This document shows, piece after piece, positions 24,145 to 36,104 of a stretch of 64,000 nucleotides of DNA. The position numbers were made by a program, and so were the translations under genes. Source of the DNA: Lineolata rhizophorae (Eukaryota; Ascomycota; Dothideomycetes; Lineolatales; Lineolataceae). The stretch is from positions 1,766,003 through 1,830,002 of the forward strand of contig MU001670.1 of the NCBI GenBank assembly GCA_010093515.1, in the 5' to 3' direction. How positions within the stretch are numbered: position 1 is the stretch's first letter; each line of letters starts with the position of its first letter. A model generated the notes under the pieces. The model made no database searches and had not been told where the DNA came from. It worked only from the letters and a program-made list of their open reading frames with translations.

Positions 24145-26108
24145 GCAAATGTCGCGCGGTGCGGGAATGGGGGCCTGACCAAGGCGGACGGGGGCTTCTT
24201 CGCCGGAGAAAGAGGACGGGGACCGGTAGCGGAGGTGAGGGCGAGAGACGGACGCAGCGGTGCGCGAGACGTCGGTAGGGAAGCTATTGCTGTGGATAGA
24301 TGATGGGAAGAAGGGTGAGGGCGCGGTTGCTTTTTGGCCGAGGCGCGCGATAAGACAGTGTCAGCTGCCCTTTCCGGGTGGAAGTGGGTATGCCTTGGGC
24401 AATCAGGGGGTAAGAGGAGCTGCGACGTCTCCGGGATTTGGTTGGGGGCAACGATGAGGCGATCGCGGACTGTTTGCAACGAACAAAGGCCCGGAGTCTT
24501 GGAGTGGAGAGGCGCTTTTCTCTTCTGCGTGGTACAAGGGATGCGATAGCCGTCGAGAGAAGCGGCCGGCGGAAAAAGGAAACGCGGACTGGCTGCGCGA
24601 CGGGGATCTGCCCGGGCGACCCTAATCCCGGCCCCGGCCCGAGCGCGTTGCTACTAAGCCAAAGCCGCAGGGCGGTGATGGGCTGGCTGCCGTCCGACTG
24701 GATGGCCCGCCCCAGACCGCCTCGGGACTAGCCTCGGGGCCTCGGGCCCTGCGCGCCGCGGCGCGCGCCCTTGGGGGTGGTTGAGCCGGGCGATCCAAGA
24801 CCCGACGCCCCCGGCTGCGCTGTTGAACCTCAACATGCACCTTTTCAGCAGTCAATCAAATCTCAAGAAGACGTGCGTCATGATCCCCTGCGAGATGTGT
24901 TCCCGAGTGTACCGTGTTCAATGAGTCGCATTCTTTCTTTCCTTGCTTTCCCTGTCATCATTCACTGGTCAAAGACGAGCTCTTGCAGCACTCGACGCCC
25001 AATTGAGCTGCACTGGATACGAGATACTCCTATGCAAAATCCGAATTTCCTCAAACAATTCGACATCCTTTGAACAGCACAAGAAACCTCGAAACCTCCC
25101 AACCTTGGACTTTTCCCCGGTTGTGGCGCGTTGAGCGCGAGTCCGAGCGCGGACCCTGCATTCTCGCCCTCGCATTCCCGCCCCGGCTCCCCAACCCATT
25201 TCACGGAGATTTCGACCCAACAATAATATTCACCGCCTCCGGGATTGCGCTGGACAAGGCGCTCCCTCTCAGTAAATACATAGCTGAGGAGCTCCGGTCG
25301 GGGACAAGTCGGATAGCGGATCCGACGCCAATTAGGAGTTAAAAAGTGATGATGATTGTCGCCAAGGATCATTGTAGCCGCCTTGCCGTCCGATGTCTGA
25401 CATCAGCCACAGCCCTTAAGCCATCATTCATCAACCTTTCGTCTTTAGCGACCAAGCCTTTCCCCTTTGCGGCGATGCTATTATTGTTGCTGCCCGTGTT
25501 CGTCCTTTGTGGCTGGTACGGAGCATAGCTACATACTACGTACTCCGTATGTGCATATCCATGTACGCCAACCTAAGCAGCCCCGTCCGGCACCGGCCTA
25601 TGTATCCTTGCTCCGTGTCTTTCGGGTGTTCCTGCATCTTCGGCCGCGGCTGGGACCCGTCCGAGACAAACCGGCATGCACAAGCCGATCTCGGAAGCTC
25701 CAGCACGGTGTCAATCGGCAATTTTTGCACATGGCGGCCACTTTCTACTCCTGGAGTCAAGACGAGAAGAGCGTGTTGATAGTACAGCTAGCAATAGGGC
25801 TTTTGCGCGCGCAAAATTACAAACAACTGTATAGAAAAAGAGCTTGCAACTCGAAAAGGGACGTCGCAACAGGTCAAAGAGTACAAAAGCCAGCCAAAGC
25901 TTAAGCCAACAGCATGCGAGCACGCGGCCGCATGAACGTGCGCGCTCTAACTACGCCAAGCAACATACCCCAACTCATCCCAAACAAGCTCTTATACAAC
26001 AGAGAAGAACAATTGACCCATTCTACCAAGTGCCTCTGCAATCGCCTAAGTCTAACCCACCTTCTGATAGCAAGCCGCTGCAGCTTCCCGATGAGCGTGC
26101 GAGCCAAG
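24145..26108. other. yhm2 promoter region and cit1 3' flank
   Basis: About 2 kb between two minus-strand genes. It holds the yhm2 promoter (proximal part above 24144, GC-rich around 24600-24790) and the cit1 3' UTR (just below 26109). A TACTACGTACTCCGTATG motif lies near 25534-25551. Open frames are short and overlapping, without recognisable domains. Confidence 0.5.
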
Positions 26109-27872
26109 TTACAGCGAGACGCCAGTGAGCTTGGCCCAGGCTTCGGTGCTGAAGGACTTCGGGCGCTCGATGGGAGCGCCAACGGCGCGGTCAATGATGA
26201 GCTGAGGAAGAACACCGAGCGCGCGGGAGACTCCGAAGAGGACGGTATAGAAGCTCTGTTCGGTGAGACCGTAGTATTGCAGAAGGACGCCGGAGTGCTG
26301 CGGGGTCAGTTAGCGTCTTTCGCGCAATTTCCTTGAAACAACGTGCAAGGACGTACAGCATCAACGTTGGGATACGGGTTCTTGGTCTTGCCGTGTTCCG
26401 TGAGGACTCCCGGGGCAATCTTGTAAACCTGGCTAACGAGCTTGAACATCGGGTCGTCGGGCAGGTGCTTTTGGGCGAACTCGCGCTGAGAGACGTAACG
26501 CGGGTCGGTCTTGCGCAGCACTGCGTGGCCATAACCCGGAACGACCTGGCCGGACTTTAGCGTCGACCACAGGTAGTCCTTGATAGCCTCGTCACTTAGA
26601 TCGTCGCCAATGGCCTTCTTCATCTTGAGAAGCCAGTTGAGCACTTCCTGGTTGGCCCTGGAGAAATGTTAGCTCAAGTCGTTGATACATAGTTTGCACA
26701 TCCTTACAATCCATGTAGGGGCCCAGCGAGGCCGTTCAGACCAGCAGCTAGGGAGAGCATAGGCGAGCTCAGCGCGCTACCAACAAGGTGGGTGGTGTGA
26801 GCGCTGACATTGCCACCCTCATGGTCGGAGTGAATGGTGAGGTAGAGGCGCATGAGTTCGACAAAGTCGCTGTTGTTCGCGAAGCCAAGCATGCTGGCCA
26901 GGTTGTAGCCGTAGTCCTTGTCCTTCTGCACTGGCGCAACCTTGCCGTCCTTGAAGACGTTGCGGTAGATCTTGGATGCAATGCCGGGTAGCTTGGCAAT
27001 CAAATCCATCGAGTCCTCGAAGGTGTGCTCCCAGTACTGGGTCTTGGGCATGCCTTTCGCGTAAGCCTTGGAGAAGGAGGACTCGTGCTCGAGCGCGGTC
27101 ACGGCGAGCGAGAACTGCGACATGGGGTGCAAGTCGGGCGGGCAGCGGTCAATGAGCTCCTCGATAAACTTCGGAAGGTCCGAACGAGCTGCCCACTCGG
27201 TGGAGAGGTCGCGCACTTGCTGCTCAGACGGGACCTCGCCCGTCAGCAGCAGCCAGAAGAGACCCTCGGGAAGCGGTTCTTCGCCACCAGCAGCCTTCGG
27301 TAGAAGCTTCTGGCATTCTGGTATCTGGTAGACATGAGTTTGTGAACCCAGGTGTGGACAAAACGGCAATGCTCACCGTCTTGCCGCGGAAGCGGATACC
27401 CTCCTCGGAGTCGAGGACGGACCCCTGCAATTCGTCAGTCTGTGTCTTCGATATGCGCGAGGAACTAAACGGACCTCCCAGACGAGCGCCTTGATGCCAC
27501 GAGCACCTCCATAGACCTGGTCGAGGGTGACTTCGCCGACCACCTTGTTTCCGGCTTCTCTGTCGGGCGCGGCGAGTAAGCTACGGGTTCTGGAGGGCAC
27601 GGCAGAGCTGACAGGAGCTTACTTCCGGAGCTTCTTGATCTTCTCGATCTCGCCGGGCAGATTGTCGGCGAAGGTATCTTTCAGAGACTGCAGGCGGCTT
27701 TGTTAGCGCGAATTCAAAGCTTATCGGGAACGGCGCAAAAATTGTTTACCTTAGTCTTGGCAGTCGAATAGGTCCGCAGGCCATTATATGCCGCGGCCCT
27801 CAAGGGGATAGTCGCAGAAGCATTGAAGGAGGCGCGAAGCACCGGGGAAGTAAACCGCAGAGCTGAAGCCAT
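26109..27872 (-). CDS. cit1: Mitochondrial citrate synthase (475 aa, 7 exons)
   Basis: Exons on the minus strand are 27872-27750, 27687-27623, 27559-27475, 27424-27377, 27324-26708, 26657-26357 and 26297-26109. The protein starts with a mitochondrial presequence ([20 protein letters not shown], continuing to a YSTAK segment near residue 38). It carries the citrate synthase core: [41 protein letters not shown] and the signature [13 protein letters not shown] with its active-site His. It catalyses oxaloacetate + acetyl-CoA to citrate + CoA in the matrix, the entry step of the TCA cycle. No peroxisomal C-terminal signal is present (it ends GVSL), so this is the mitochondrial form. One donor (GTCCGT after 27475) departs from consensus. 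The gene lies near the citrate carrier yhm2 in the same orientation. Confidence 0.95.
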
Positions 27873-28449
27873 CGCGATGGGTGCAATTGGCGGTGGAAGG
27901 GGGGCGTAGGAGGGAAGTTTATTAGGGAGCGGAGGAGAAAGTGACGATAATTGCGCAGGACATGCCGCAAAAGAAATTCCCAGAGCTCGCCCGGGCCGAT
28001 GGGGGAGCACGGACGTCATTGCCGCGCCGGAGCCGCTTGGCCCTTCCGTCCACGCCGCCCTCCTTGGCTGGCCCGAGGCTCCACGGCTCGCTTTTCGCAC
28101 TCTCCCCGGGGCTCCGAGACTTCAGCGCCCGCACGCCCGCCGTCCGCTGATGCGCGTATTACGTGCACAACCAGACGGCCGATGCTTGCCATGATGACAA
28201 GAGGCTGACAGCTGAACCTTCGATGCCATTTCACCCGCCCCACCTCAATTTTTGAGCACCGGCACTGCAGCACAAGCCGCTTGCGGCTCATGCATTCTCT
28301 CTAGAGAGTCCTGATCTTTTTGGAGATCTGCGTCTTTCAAGCGTACTGCGCTTTTAAAATGTTCAAAAACCGTGCCCTCCGTAGGGTTCATGCTTCTAGC
28401 AATTTTGCCTCTCGTTACCGCGGACCGTATGGACTGTGAAGACACCTTC

Positions 28450-28491
28450 GGTGGCGCCTCTGACAGTGCTACTCAGGGCTGAGGCGCCACC
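28450..28491. repeat. Perfect 11-bp inverted repeat GGTGGCGCCTC / GAGGCGCCACC
   Basis: The arms at 28450-28460 and 28481-28491 are exact reverse complements with a 20-bp loop. The structure could be the end of a small non-autonomous DNA element, a transcription terminator-like hairpin or a binding site. No second copy was noticed in the window. Confidence 0.6.
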
Positions 28492-29185
28492 TCGATGCTG
28501 ATTCAGATCGGACAATAGAAATGCACTTTCATTGGTCAAAAGGAGCGCGAAGGAACAGCTGAGGCCTGGTTACCTCAACTGTCCCCTCGTTAGTAATGGA
28601 TAGACATTTCCCCGTTATGTGTCTTCGTTAACTTCCCCCTAGGGTAGACGAAATTTCAGTCTTGGGCCTCTGTGCGATTGTAGAGCATGATCGGTGATAC
28701 TGACTAGATAGTAGTGCTATCTTTTACGTGAAGCTGGCGGACTCGGTAAAGCGAGTTGTTACATGCAAGGTCTCCCCGTTTACGAGCTATGTAGGATGGC
28801 CATTGGGACAAAAATGCTACTCGAACAACTCCTCCATTCATACGTAGTATATTTGCTCAAACATCCTCTAGGACTTATACAGCCGCTCGCGCCAATCCAT
28901 TATAACTTTGCTAGATCATACTCTTATTATACGAAAAGACGCCGAAAAGCGAGGGACGGCAGGATAGATAACGCATAAACTGCTCGCATCTCGGACAATC
29001 GACGTATTTTTCTTTTCTAGGAATCTGATGTTAACTTTCCGCGCATTCCATTGTACTTTATTGGTGTACTGGTATCTACTAGTAGGTAGTAGATCACTCG
29101 GAACGGAAAGTTTGAACTTGTATAGTGGCTGTTCTAGGTTTCGACAAGTAGAGGTAAAGGGTACAGCACTACTAGGTAATTTCTA

Positions 29186-29206
29186 ACGGAGTACCCCGTA
29201 CTCCGT
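29186..29206. repeat. Perfect 9-bp inverted repeat ACGGAGTAC/GTACTCCGT
   Basis: ACGGAGTAC at 29186-29194 and GTACTCCGT at 29198-29206 flank CCC. Similar TACGGAGTA/TACTCCGTA words recur in noncoding DNA near 16057, 17195, 25540 and 56058, so it may be a dispersed genomic motif. Confidence 0.55.
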
Positions 29207-30081
29207 ACAGAGAACTGCTCTTCGCGTCGTAGGCCATTGTTCCGTGCTTTAACGGGGCAAGGTGCCAAGCGGGCCCCCGGCGCATTGTCCGGACCCCGTG
29301 CCCGGCTGACTGACCGAGGCATCCTCCAGCCCCCACCTGCTTGCCGCCGACCGGCGGTTCACTATACCGCGCTTTCCTTTACCCAGCCCCCTACTTCGTG
29401 CAGCCGCTCCTTCGCCCGACCTCGTTCTATCTGCTGCGCCTGTTATTTCTCGCGTTGCGGCGCGCCTGGTGAAGTACCTGTCGTTGCTTTTCACTTTGTA
29501 CCTGCTTGTGGCGCGCGCAGCTTCCGCGCGTGTCCCGTGACATCGCTTGCTGCTTTCGGCCGCGGGTTTCGCCGCTGAACAGGGCAACGTGTAACGCCAC
29601 GCCCTCGAGCGCTACTTCGACCTCGTCCAACGACCCCAACCACTCCGTGCACTACGCTTCCACCACCGTAACCGCGTGCGCGCCGTATCTAGCGGCTGCG
29701 ACTTATTGCATCTCTCCTTGTCACCGCTTCAGCTTCAAATACCTGCCTTGAATCTGCCTTCATTGCAGAGTTTTCGTGTGACCACGCCGTAAACAGCGAC
29801 CGGCGCGCTCAGCGCTTAGCTCGAGTCCGGGTCGCTCTTGGCAGCATTCTCCGTGATCGTGTAGGCGCTGCTGCCGATCAGAATCATCGCAGGAGCTGGC
29901 AACACTTCTTTTCTACAACCTTTAACTTCGCACCCTCTAGGCGTTGTCGGTGCTGCGATACTTGAACCTGCGCCCGCCTAACTCTGAATTCTGATCACTT
30001 CCTCGTAAGCCAGGACGTGGCGGCCAGCAATTGATGATAACGACTAGCTCGACCCTGGAAAGCCGGAAGTAGTCTATAATC

Positions 30082-32625
30082 ATGGCGGCCGTTGAAGAAC
30101 TAGGTAAACTGTTACAGGAAATGCAGGCGCTCAAAGCTCCAGGCGTAACCAAGTCCAAGATCGAGGCCATCACGGCTCTATGCATAACAAACGTCCAGGT
30201 ATGTATTTGTACCGCTCCGACGTGCGTGTTTCAGTCGTTCCTAGAGCGCGCCCAACTGACAATGTGCTGCTATTAGTTCGAAGCGTCCCTCATACAGAAG
30301 ATATGCTTGCACTTCAGGTCGACCCCTTCCACGCACAAGTTAGGCGTTCTCTATGTCGTAGATTCGGTAACACGCCAGTGGGTGGAGAAGGCCCGCCAAA
30401 CCGGCCAGGAGTTGTCGGGAAGCTCTGCTGCAGCTGGCACTTATGCTGCTGGCGTCTACAAAATGACGGAGATCCTGCCTCACCTGATGAACGAGATGTT
30501 GTCTGTCGCACCGGATAACCAGAAGGTAAGCTTCGTAAGCAATACACTGGCTCCCACCTTTGAAGTCCACTTTTCCTACATGTTGCAAACTGCAATCGGT
30601 TCCATGCTAGTTCGTGGAACACTCAGGACGAGCCATGTCCGTGATATCAATAATCTCGTGGACTAAACTCACCATGATTTTCTACAATAGGAAAAAATTC
30701 AAAAGCTTGTAGACATCTGGGAGCGTGGCAATACGTTCCCACAACAGCTGCTTGCTGGGTTTAAGCAGAAGCTTAGTTCTGTTTCGGCCAGTGTGGCGCC
30801 ACAACCAGCTACAGCCCCTGCTGCCGGACCTCCTGATGCGGCTTCAATACTATCTGCGCTTGCTCAACTCGGAACCCAGTCGTCGTCCACTCCGACTGCC
30901 CCCACCCAACAGACTCAGCCTGACAATAGGTATTCTACAAACTCCGCCATTCAACCTCTAGTAGCTTCATCACTGCCTGCCGTCTTGCAAAATGCAGGCG
31001 CAGTCGCTGCTAATTCCTCCATTCCGTGGCATGGAATGCCGGCGCAACCGGCGCAAGCTCCAGCGGCGGCAGCGAACAGTAATCCATTTGCTTCTTTGAT
31101 TCCGCCTCAAGCCAACCAGCAACCAGCAGCGCAGCAGCCCGCTCCAGAAACTCAAGGCTTTCAAGTGCAACTAGTACAAGAACTTCTTCAGAAGCAATAT
31201 GGGCCAGAACAAATTGCGCAAATTTTTGCTGCTCTGCAGAATGCTCAATTGCCTGGAATGGCGCCTGCGCCCTCCCCAGCTATTGCGCCTGACATGACAC
31301 CATCGATGTCGCATAACGGACCTGGAGGCAACGGCAACGAGACTTATGCGCAACACTATAGTGAAGGCAATAGACCAGCTGATCACAATGATGCGCATGA
31401 CTATCAGCGACATAGACACCGGAGTCGTTCTCCTGACTATAGGCGCCGTGGATCTCCGCCTCGTAATCGTCGTGACAGTCCTACCTATGGCGCGTACGAT
31501 CCGAACATCGCACAATCTGCGAATGACGGCAGGCCAGCTGAACATGACCGGAAAGGTCGGGGAGGTAGGGGTCGTGGACGCCGCGACGAATATCGTCAAC
31601 GTAGCCCGCCGCCACAGCGTAGCCGCCAGGGAGGAAGCCCAAAAGCTTCCGGTCCAAAATGGGTTGAATTTGACAAGTCCCTCCCTTCGGGGTGCATTAA
31701 AGGTTTTACCTCTCTGAAGTGCTTGTGCCTAGACAGAACGCTAATGTAATTTCAGTACTGAGCCGAACTCTTTTCGTCGGTGGTGTCACGTGAGTAAATC
31801 GTGCTTCTGTCTGCAACCGGTCGCTAACCCGCCCATAGAACATCGGAGAGCGAGGTGCGCAACATTTTCAGCCGGTTTGGTAAAGTTCAAACCTGCATTG
31901 TGAATCACGACAAGCGCCATGCTTTCGTAAAAATGATTGACCGCCATGACGCGGTGTCCGCGAAAGAGGGCATGGACAAGATCAAGGATCAAGAAATTAT
32001 CGGAAAAGTTCGCTCTGTATGTGCATTGACCTACCTTTTTCTGGCGCAAGTATAATAGCCCAGTCCATGATATCTCATGCTTATTTCCTTGTTAGACCCG
32101 GTGGGGCGTCGGCTTCGGACCCCGCGAGTGTAGTGACTACAGCACCGGCATCAGCATTATACCCATCAATTCTCTGACAGACGCTGATCGCAAATGGGTT
32201 GTCAATGCCGAATTTGGCGGAATAGGTGGGCGTCCTCTCGAGCCCGGACTAGTTCTCGAGGAGCCTGACATTGAAATTGGCGCTGGGGTGTCTTCTAAAG
32301 GTACGTCTTGCATACCTCATCATTTGATATCGCAATGCGTTGCTGCTCGACTAAATTGCTCCATCTTATTGTTCAAATAATCTAACGCTTCTTTATAGCT
32401 ATCTCTCGTCGTGTCGGTCCCGAAGGTGGACGTCGTGGAGGTCATGGATTCAGCAACCGTGGCGGTTTCGATCCGGCTGCGCCACGTTACCGCAAGCCTG
32501 AACGCCAAGCTCCAGAGCCTCCACGCCAACCTTCTCCCCGCTCGGAGCCTCATATTGGACCCCCTCCTCCTGTGCCAACATTTGGATTTCAACTTCCTAC
32601 CCTTCCCGGCGGGGTCAGCCGATAG
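30082..32625 (+). CDS. nrd1: Nrd1/Seb1-type RNA-binding transcription termination factor (673 aa, 7 exons)
   Basis: Exons are 30082-30198, 30277-30525, 30691-31702, 31756-31789, 31839-32016, 32096-32300 and 32399-32625. Residues about 1-150 form a CTD-interacting domain that binds the Pol II C-terminal repeats (VLYVVDSVTRQWVE, EKIQKLVDIWERGNTFPQQL). A Gln/Ala/Pro-rich region follows, then an Arg-rich segment with RS and RGG elements (HRHRSRSPDYRRRGSPPRNR). The RRM is at about 463-540 (SRTLFVGGVT, FSRFGKVQTCIV). The distinctive extension TRWGVGFGPRECSDYSTGIS is shared with Nrd1 and Seb1. The family couples RNA recognition to Pol II termination in the nucleus. Exon 4 is only 34 nt. The exon 3 donor is AAAG|GTTTTA, a weak site, chosen because it alone keeps frame into LSRTLFVGG. 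Confidence 0.9.
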
Positions 32626-33652
32626 ACCCCGCTCAATATCAGACCAAGCGCCATAGTAATCGTTCGGTTGACCCTGGCGCGGCTAAAAATCAGGCTTGGT
32701 GCTCTTCAAGGTTTTCTTATCGAATGCGGTCTTGTTTTCTGTAATTTTGTGCAACGTTAATACATTAACGGGCCGCTGATATGGGCCCTTGCTCCCGTTT
32801 TGCATTCGAAGCACACCTTTCCCCCTTTCTGTAAATCATGGTTGGACGGCAACTTCGTATCAGCCAAAGGTGGCAATGGTCTATTACTTTGCTTATCATA
32901 TAGCCGCGTGCACTTTGAACGTGCAGATGGCAGTTTCCCCCGTCTTGCATGGTAATGCAGGCTCTTTTGAGATGCATCCTGAAGAGTCGCTCAAGTGTTC
33001 TTATGCTTTTGTATTCTACTGGTTATTGGTTTTTGTCTTTTGCTTTCTTCTCTGCATTTCAATGCTGCTTGCGCGTAATAGGAAGGGGCTTGGAAGAACG
33101 CCTGGGCAGCTGGGTTGATCTAGGCTATGACATGCGTTTATCGGTACTTTCAGACGACTTTCAGGCGATATTGTACGGTGGAAAGATTGTATTCGTAAAC
33201 ACGGTTTTGGTCTGACTTAGCAACTATCAATGCTCTCTATCCTTAGAAGTTGAATCGCTGCTCTACTGCCATAGATAAAACTTGCGGAACCTTGAATGGT
33301 TCCCATGATGCACGTCTGTGACAGCGATAAGTACACCGCAAGATTACGAGCATAGGAACCATTGCTCTATGGAGTCACAAGTACGTAATTTGTTTACGCA
33401 ACAGTGGCAATAAATGACGTCTAGAACTCTAGATCTAACGGATTGGAGATGGTGTATCTAGGGTACTCGCCATGGCTTACGTTACCCTTTCGATAGTGCC
33501 ATATACCGAAATTGTAACCAGCGATACAAAGCGCCGGATATGCAATCGGTAAGCAGGTAGGTAGGCAGCTTTTAATACAACCAACAACTTGCGCACAGAT
33601 TCCATTACTTTTACAAGATTCTAGCGACGCAACGCAAAAACACAACGCCACT
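32626..33652. other. Convergent intergenic region with 3' UTRs
   Basis: About 1 kb between the ends of nrd1 (plus) and hem13 (minus). It is fairly T-rich on the plus strand (33000-33065). No gene is seen; the short open frames lack recognisable domains. Confidence 0.6.
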
Positions 33653-34961
33653 TTACACCCATTCCTTAGGTTGCCGCAGCACGCTTAGCAAGCGCTCCTC
33701 GCGACTCCCCTTAGCAGGTTCATGCATGTACTGCCACCGCGCGGTCAACGGCAAACTCATGAGAATGCTCTCCACTCTGCTCCCCGGCGTGTTGAGCCCA
33801 AACGCCGTGCCGCGGTCGTGCACCAAGTTGAACTCAACATATCTGCCTCTGCGCAGCTGTTGCCACAGCTTCTCGTCCTCCGTGAAGGGCATGTCCTTTC
33901 GCCTGTTGATGATGGGTAGGTAGGAAGGCAGGAAGGTGCCGAGGCAGTCGCGGACGAAGGCGAAGAGCTGCTCGCGGTCCTTGTCCGCGGAGTCGAGGTC
34001 GTCGAAGAAGATGCCGCCGACGCCGCGCGACTCGCCGCGGTGCCGGTTGTTGAAGTAGTCGTCGCACCACCTCTTGAAGCGCGGGTAGTATCCCTTGTCG
34101 TGGGCGTCGCAGGCCTCCTTGAGGTGGCGGTGGAAGTGGATGGCGTCTTCGTCGAACAAGTAGCTGGGCGTCAGGTCGCTGCCGCCGCCGAACCACCAGG
34201 CGGCCGGGCTGCCGTCTGGCTGCGCCGTCTCGAAGTAGCGGTAGTTGAGGTGCACCGTGGGCGCCATGGGGTTCTTGGGGTGCAGCACCAGGCTCAGGCC
34301 GGCGGCGAAGAACTGCAGGCTGTCGACGTCCGGGTCGAGCGCTTTGTGGTCGGCGCGCATCTTGGCGATGGCGGCCCGCGGCAACGTCCCGTACACGACC
34401 GACGTGTTGACGCCCGCCTTCTCGAACACGCTGCCGTCCTGCAGCACGCAGGTTATGCCGCCGCCGCCCGCCGGCCGCTGCCAGCTGTCCACCTTGAACT
34501 TGTTGCCGTCCACCTTCTCCAGCGCCTGCACGATGAGCTGCTGGTGCTCCTTGATGAAGGCTTCCATGCGCAGGCGCATCGACGAGTTGTCCGTCACGCC
34601 GGATTCGCGTTTCGCGAGGTTATCTTGCTCGGCGATGGTGGGGCCGTCGAGGAGGGCCGGAGGTTGGGCGAGCTAGCAGAACGCGGATAAGTGTCAGCAG
34701 GGTAGCTACGCCCAGCGCGCGAGGTTGAGGAAAGGATCGCACCATTTCATAACCTAGCAGGCCGCCAACGGCAAGGGCTGGGACTCCCATTGCAAAGCCA
34801 CTTTGCCACCAATTCATTGCAGGCCGCGCACGGCGAGCATGCGCTCCAGAGAAGAATCGCGGGGAGAATCGGCGGTAGGAAAAGAAGGACGCGGGTCGTG
34901 GCCGTGCCGCATGACTGGACATGTGCCGTGCCTGGCGGAGGTACGGCCGCAGCGAGTTCAT
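33653..34961 (-). CDS. hem13: Coproporphyrinogen III oxidase with N-terminal targeting/anchor extension (412 aa, 2 exons)
   Basis: Exons on the minus strand are 34961-34743 (73 codons) and 34672-33653, phase 0, separated by a 70-nt intron. The core contains [71 protein letters not shown] and [14 protein letters not shown], the signatures of oxygen-dependent coproporphyrinogen III oxidase. That enzyme converts coproporphyrinogen III to protoporphyrinogen IX in heme synthesis. The first exon encodes an Arg-rich, acid-free presequence (residues 1-47) and then a hydrophobic segment (about 50-72, [16 protein letters not shown]). This two-part layout resembles a bipartite signal for the mitochondrial intermembrane space. 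Budding-yeast Hem13 lacks it and is cytosolic, whereas animal enzymes are mitochondrial. The gene is divergent from atg8. Confidence 0.95.
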
Positions 34962-36104
34962 GATGGTGTTGGCGGTGCAGCTATTGACTCATTGGTAGGT
35001 GCTGCAAGAAGTCAATTGGCCAGAAAAGCAAATAAAAGAAAGCGGCTATGAGTAACAGAGCTATTCGGTAAGTTCACGAGGCGGAAAATTTAATTTCTGG
35101 GTTCGGAATAAGCTCGCAATTGCCGCGGCTGGAACCGGCTCATGGTGGAGTGAGAATCGCAAAGCTTCCGTCCGCTACATTTTGCTTGGTCGTGACATGC
35201 CTGGCGTTTGTCCCGTTTGCCTCGGGCAACCCACAGATTCCCGCAACCGGCTGAAGACCGGAGCCGGGCGGTTAGGTAAGCAAGGTTAGTTGGGCGGCTG
35301 GGAGAGCACGTGATATGAGCTGAACGATCGTTACCGGTCGTCTCGCGAGTCTCACCGGTCAAGGGGCGGCGTCATTCTGACAAGAGTTGGATGGCCAGTG
35401 TATTCACCTCTAGCTTGCGGTATACGACGAACGTCCGCAAGGTGACTGTAGCAGGACCGCGGTGCCAGCCAGAGCAGCCAGATAGATAACGGGTAATGAG
35501 TCAATGTTTAACGCCTGACGGTGGCGGCACAGCACAGCCCAGGTGCGCAGCACGAAGCAGGCTCGCGCTTGGAAATACAGGAACGAGCGGCAAGCACATG
35601 ACTGCGTGAAGTGACAAAGGCAGCAAGCCCGTGACTCCGTCGCGGCTCAGTCGCTCAGCGACTTGGTACTTGTAGCGCCCTGCTGCCCAAAGCCGCAGAA
35701 GCCAATACTTCCCACCCACGCCGCACCTCGAAAACCAACTGCCTCGGTCGCACGGCATCTTGGTACATGCTCCGCACGCACTGCTGTGCCGCACAACGAG
35801 AATAGCAAGCGTCCAAAACCCACTGCGCGAGGTAGGCGAAAGCTCCTTGACCGACCGCGGGCGCACCCTTGGCAAACCCCGGCCCGGCTTAGTCGCGCGG
35901 GCGCTAATAGCTCACGGCGGCCGCTGCCCCTCCCGCCGCCTTTTCTTGCGTTGTGCTTCTGCCTAACCTCCCGCCCGCCACCACCTGCGACACGCCTCAC
36001 CGCCAACTAACACCCAACCCACCCGACAAAACTTCCGTCCTCCTTCCTTCTCGCTCCACGCTCCTCCTCGCCTTCGAAACAGTTTCCACGCGGCAGCACC
36101 CACC
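34962..36104. promoter_or_regulatory. Divergent promoter region hem13 / atg8
   Basis: 1143 bp between the hem13 and atg8 start codons. The atg8-proximal 200 bp is a C/T/A-rich leader ending CACC-ATG. A heme- or oxygen-response site may be expected near hem13 but none is recognisable. Overlapping frames around 35650-36010 are GC-driven shadows. Confidence 0.55.

Larger units (their letters stand above)
27873..30081. promoter_or_regulatory. Divergent promoter region cit1 / nrd1-seb1
   Basis: These 2.2 kb lie between two divergent start codons. A GC-rich cit1-proximal part (27873-28150) gives way to more AT-rich DNA at 28500-29180. A CT-rich stretch at 29280-30080 then reads like the leader of the nrd1/seb1-type gene. 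Two perfect inverted repeats inside are listed separately. No convincing gene is seen. Confidence 0.5.

Noticed and set aside
25844-26128. 94-codon plus-strand frame antisense to the cit1 end
   Set aside because: No usable context or domain; lies in the probable cit1 3' UTR and reads like polar random sequence.
28245-28445. 66-codon minus-strand frame near the 11-bp inverted repeat
   Set aside because: Non-ATG start for the full length and no recognised domain; kept only as a note under the inverted-repeat finding.
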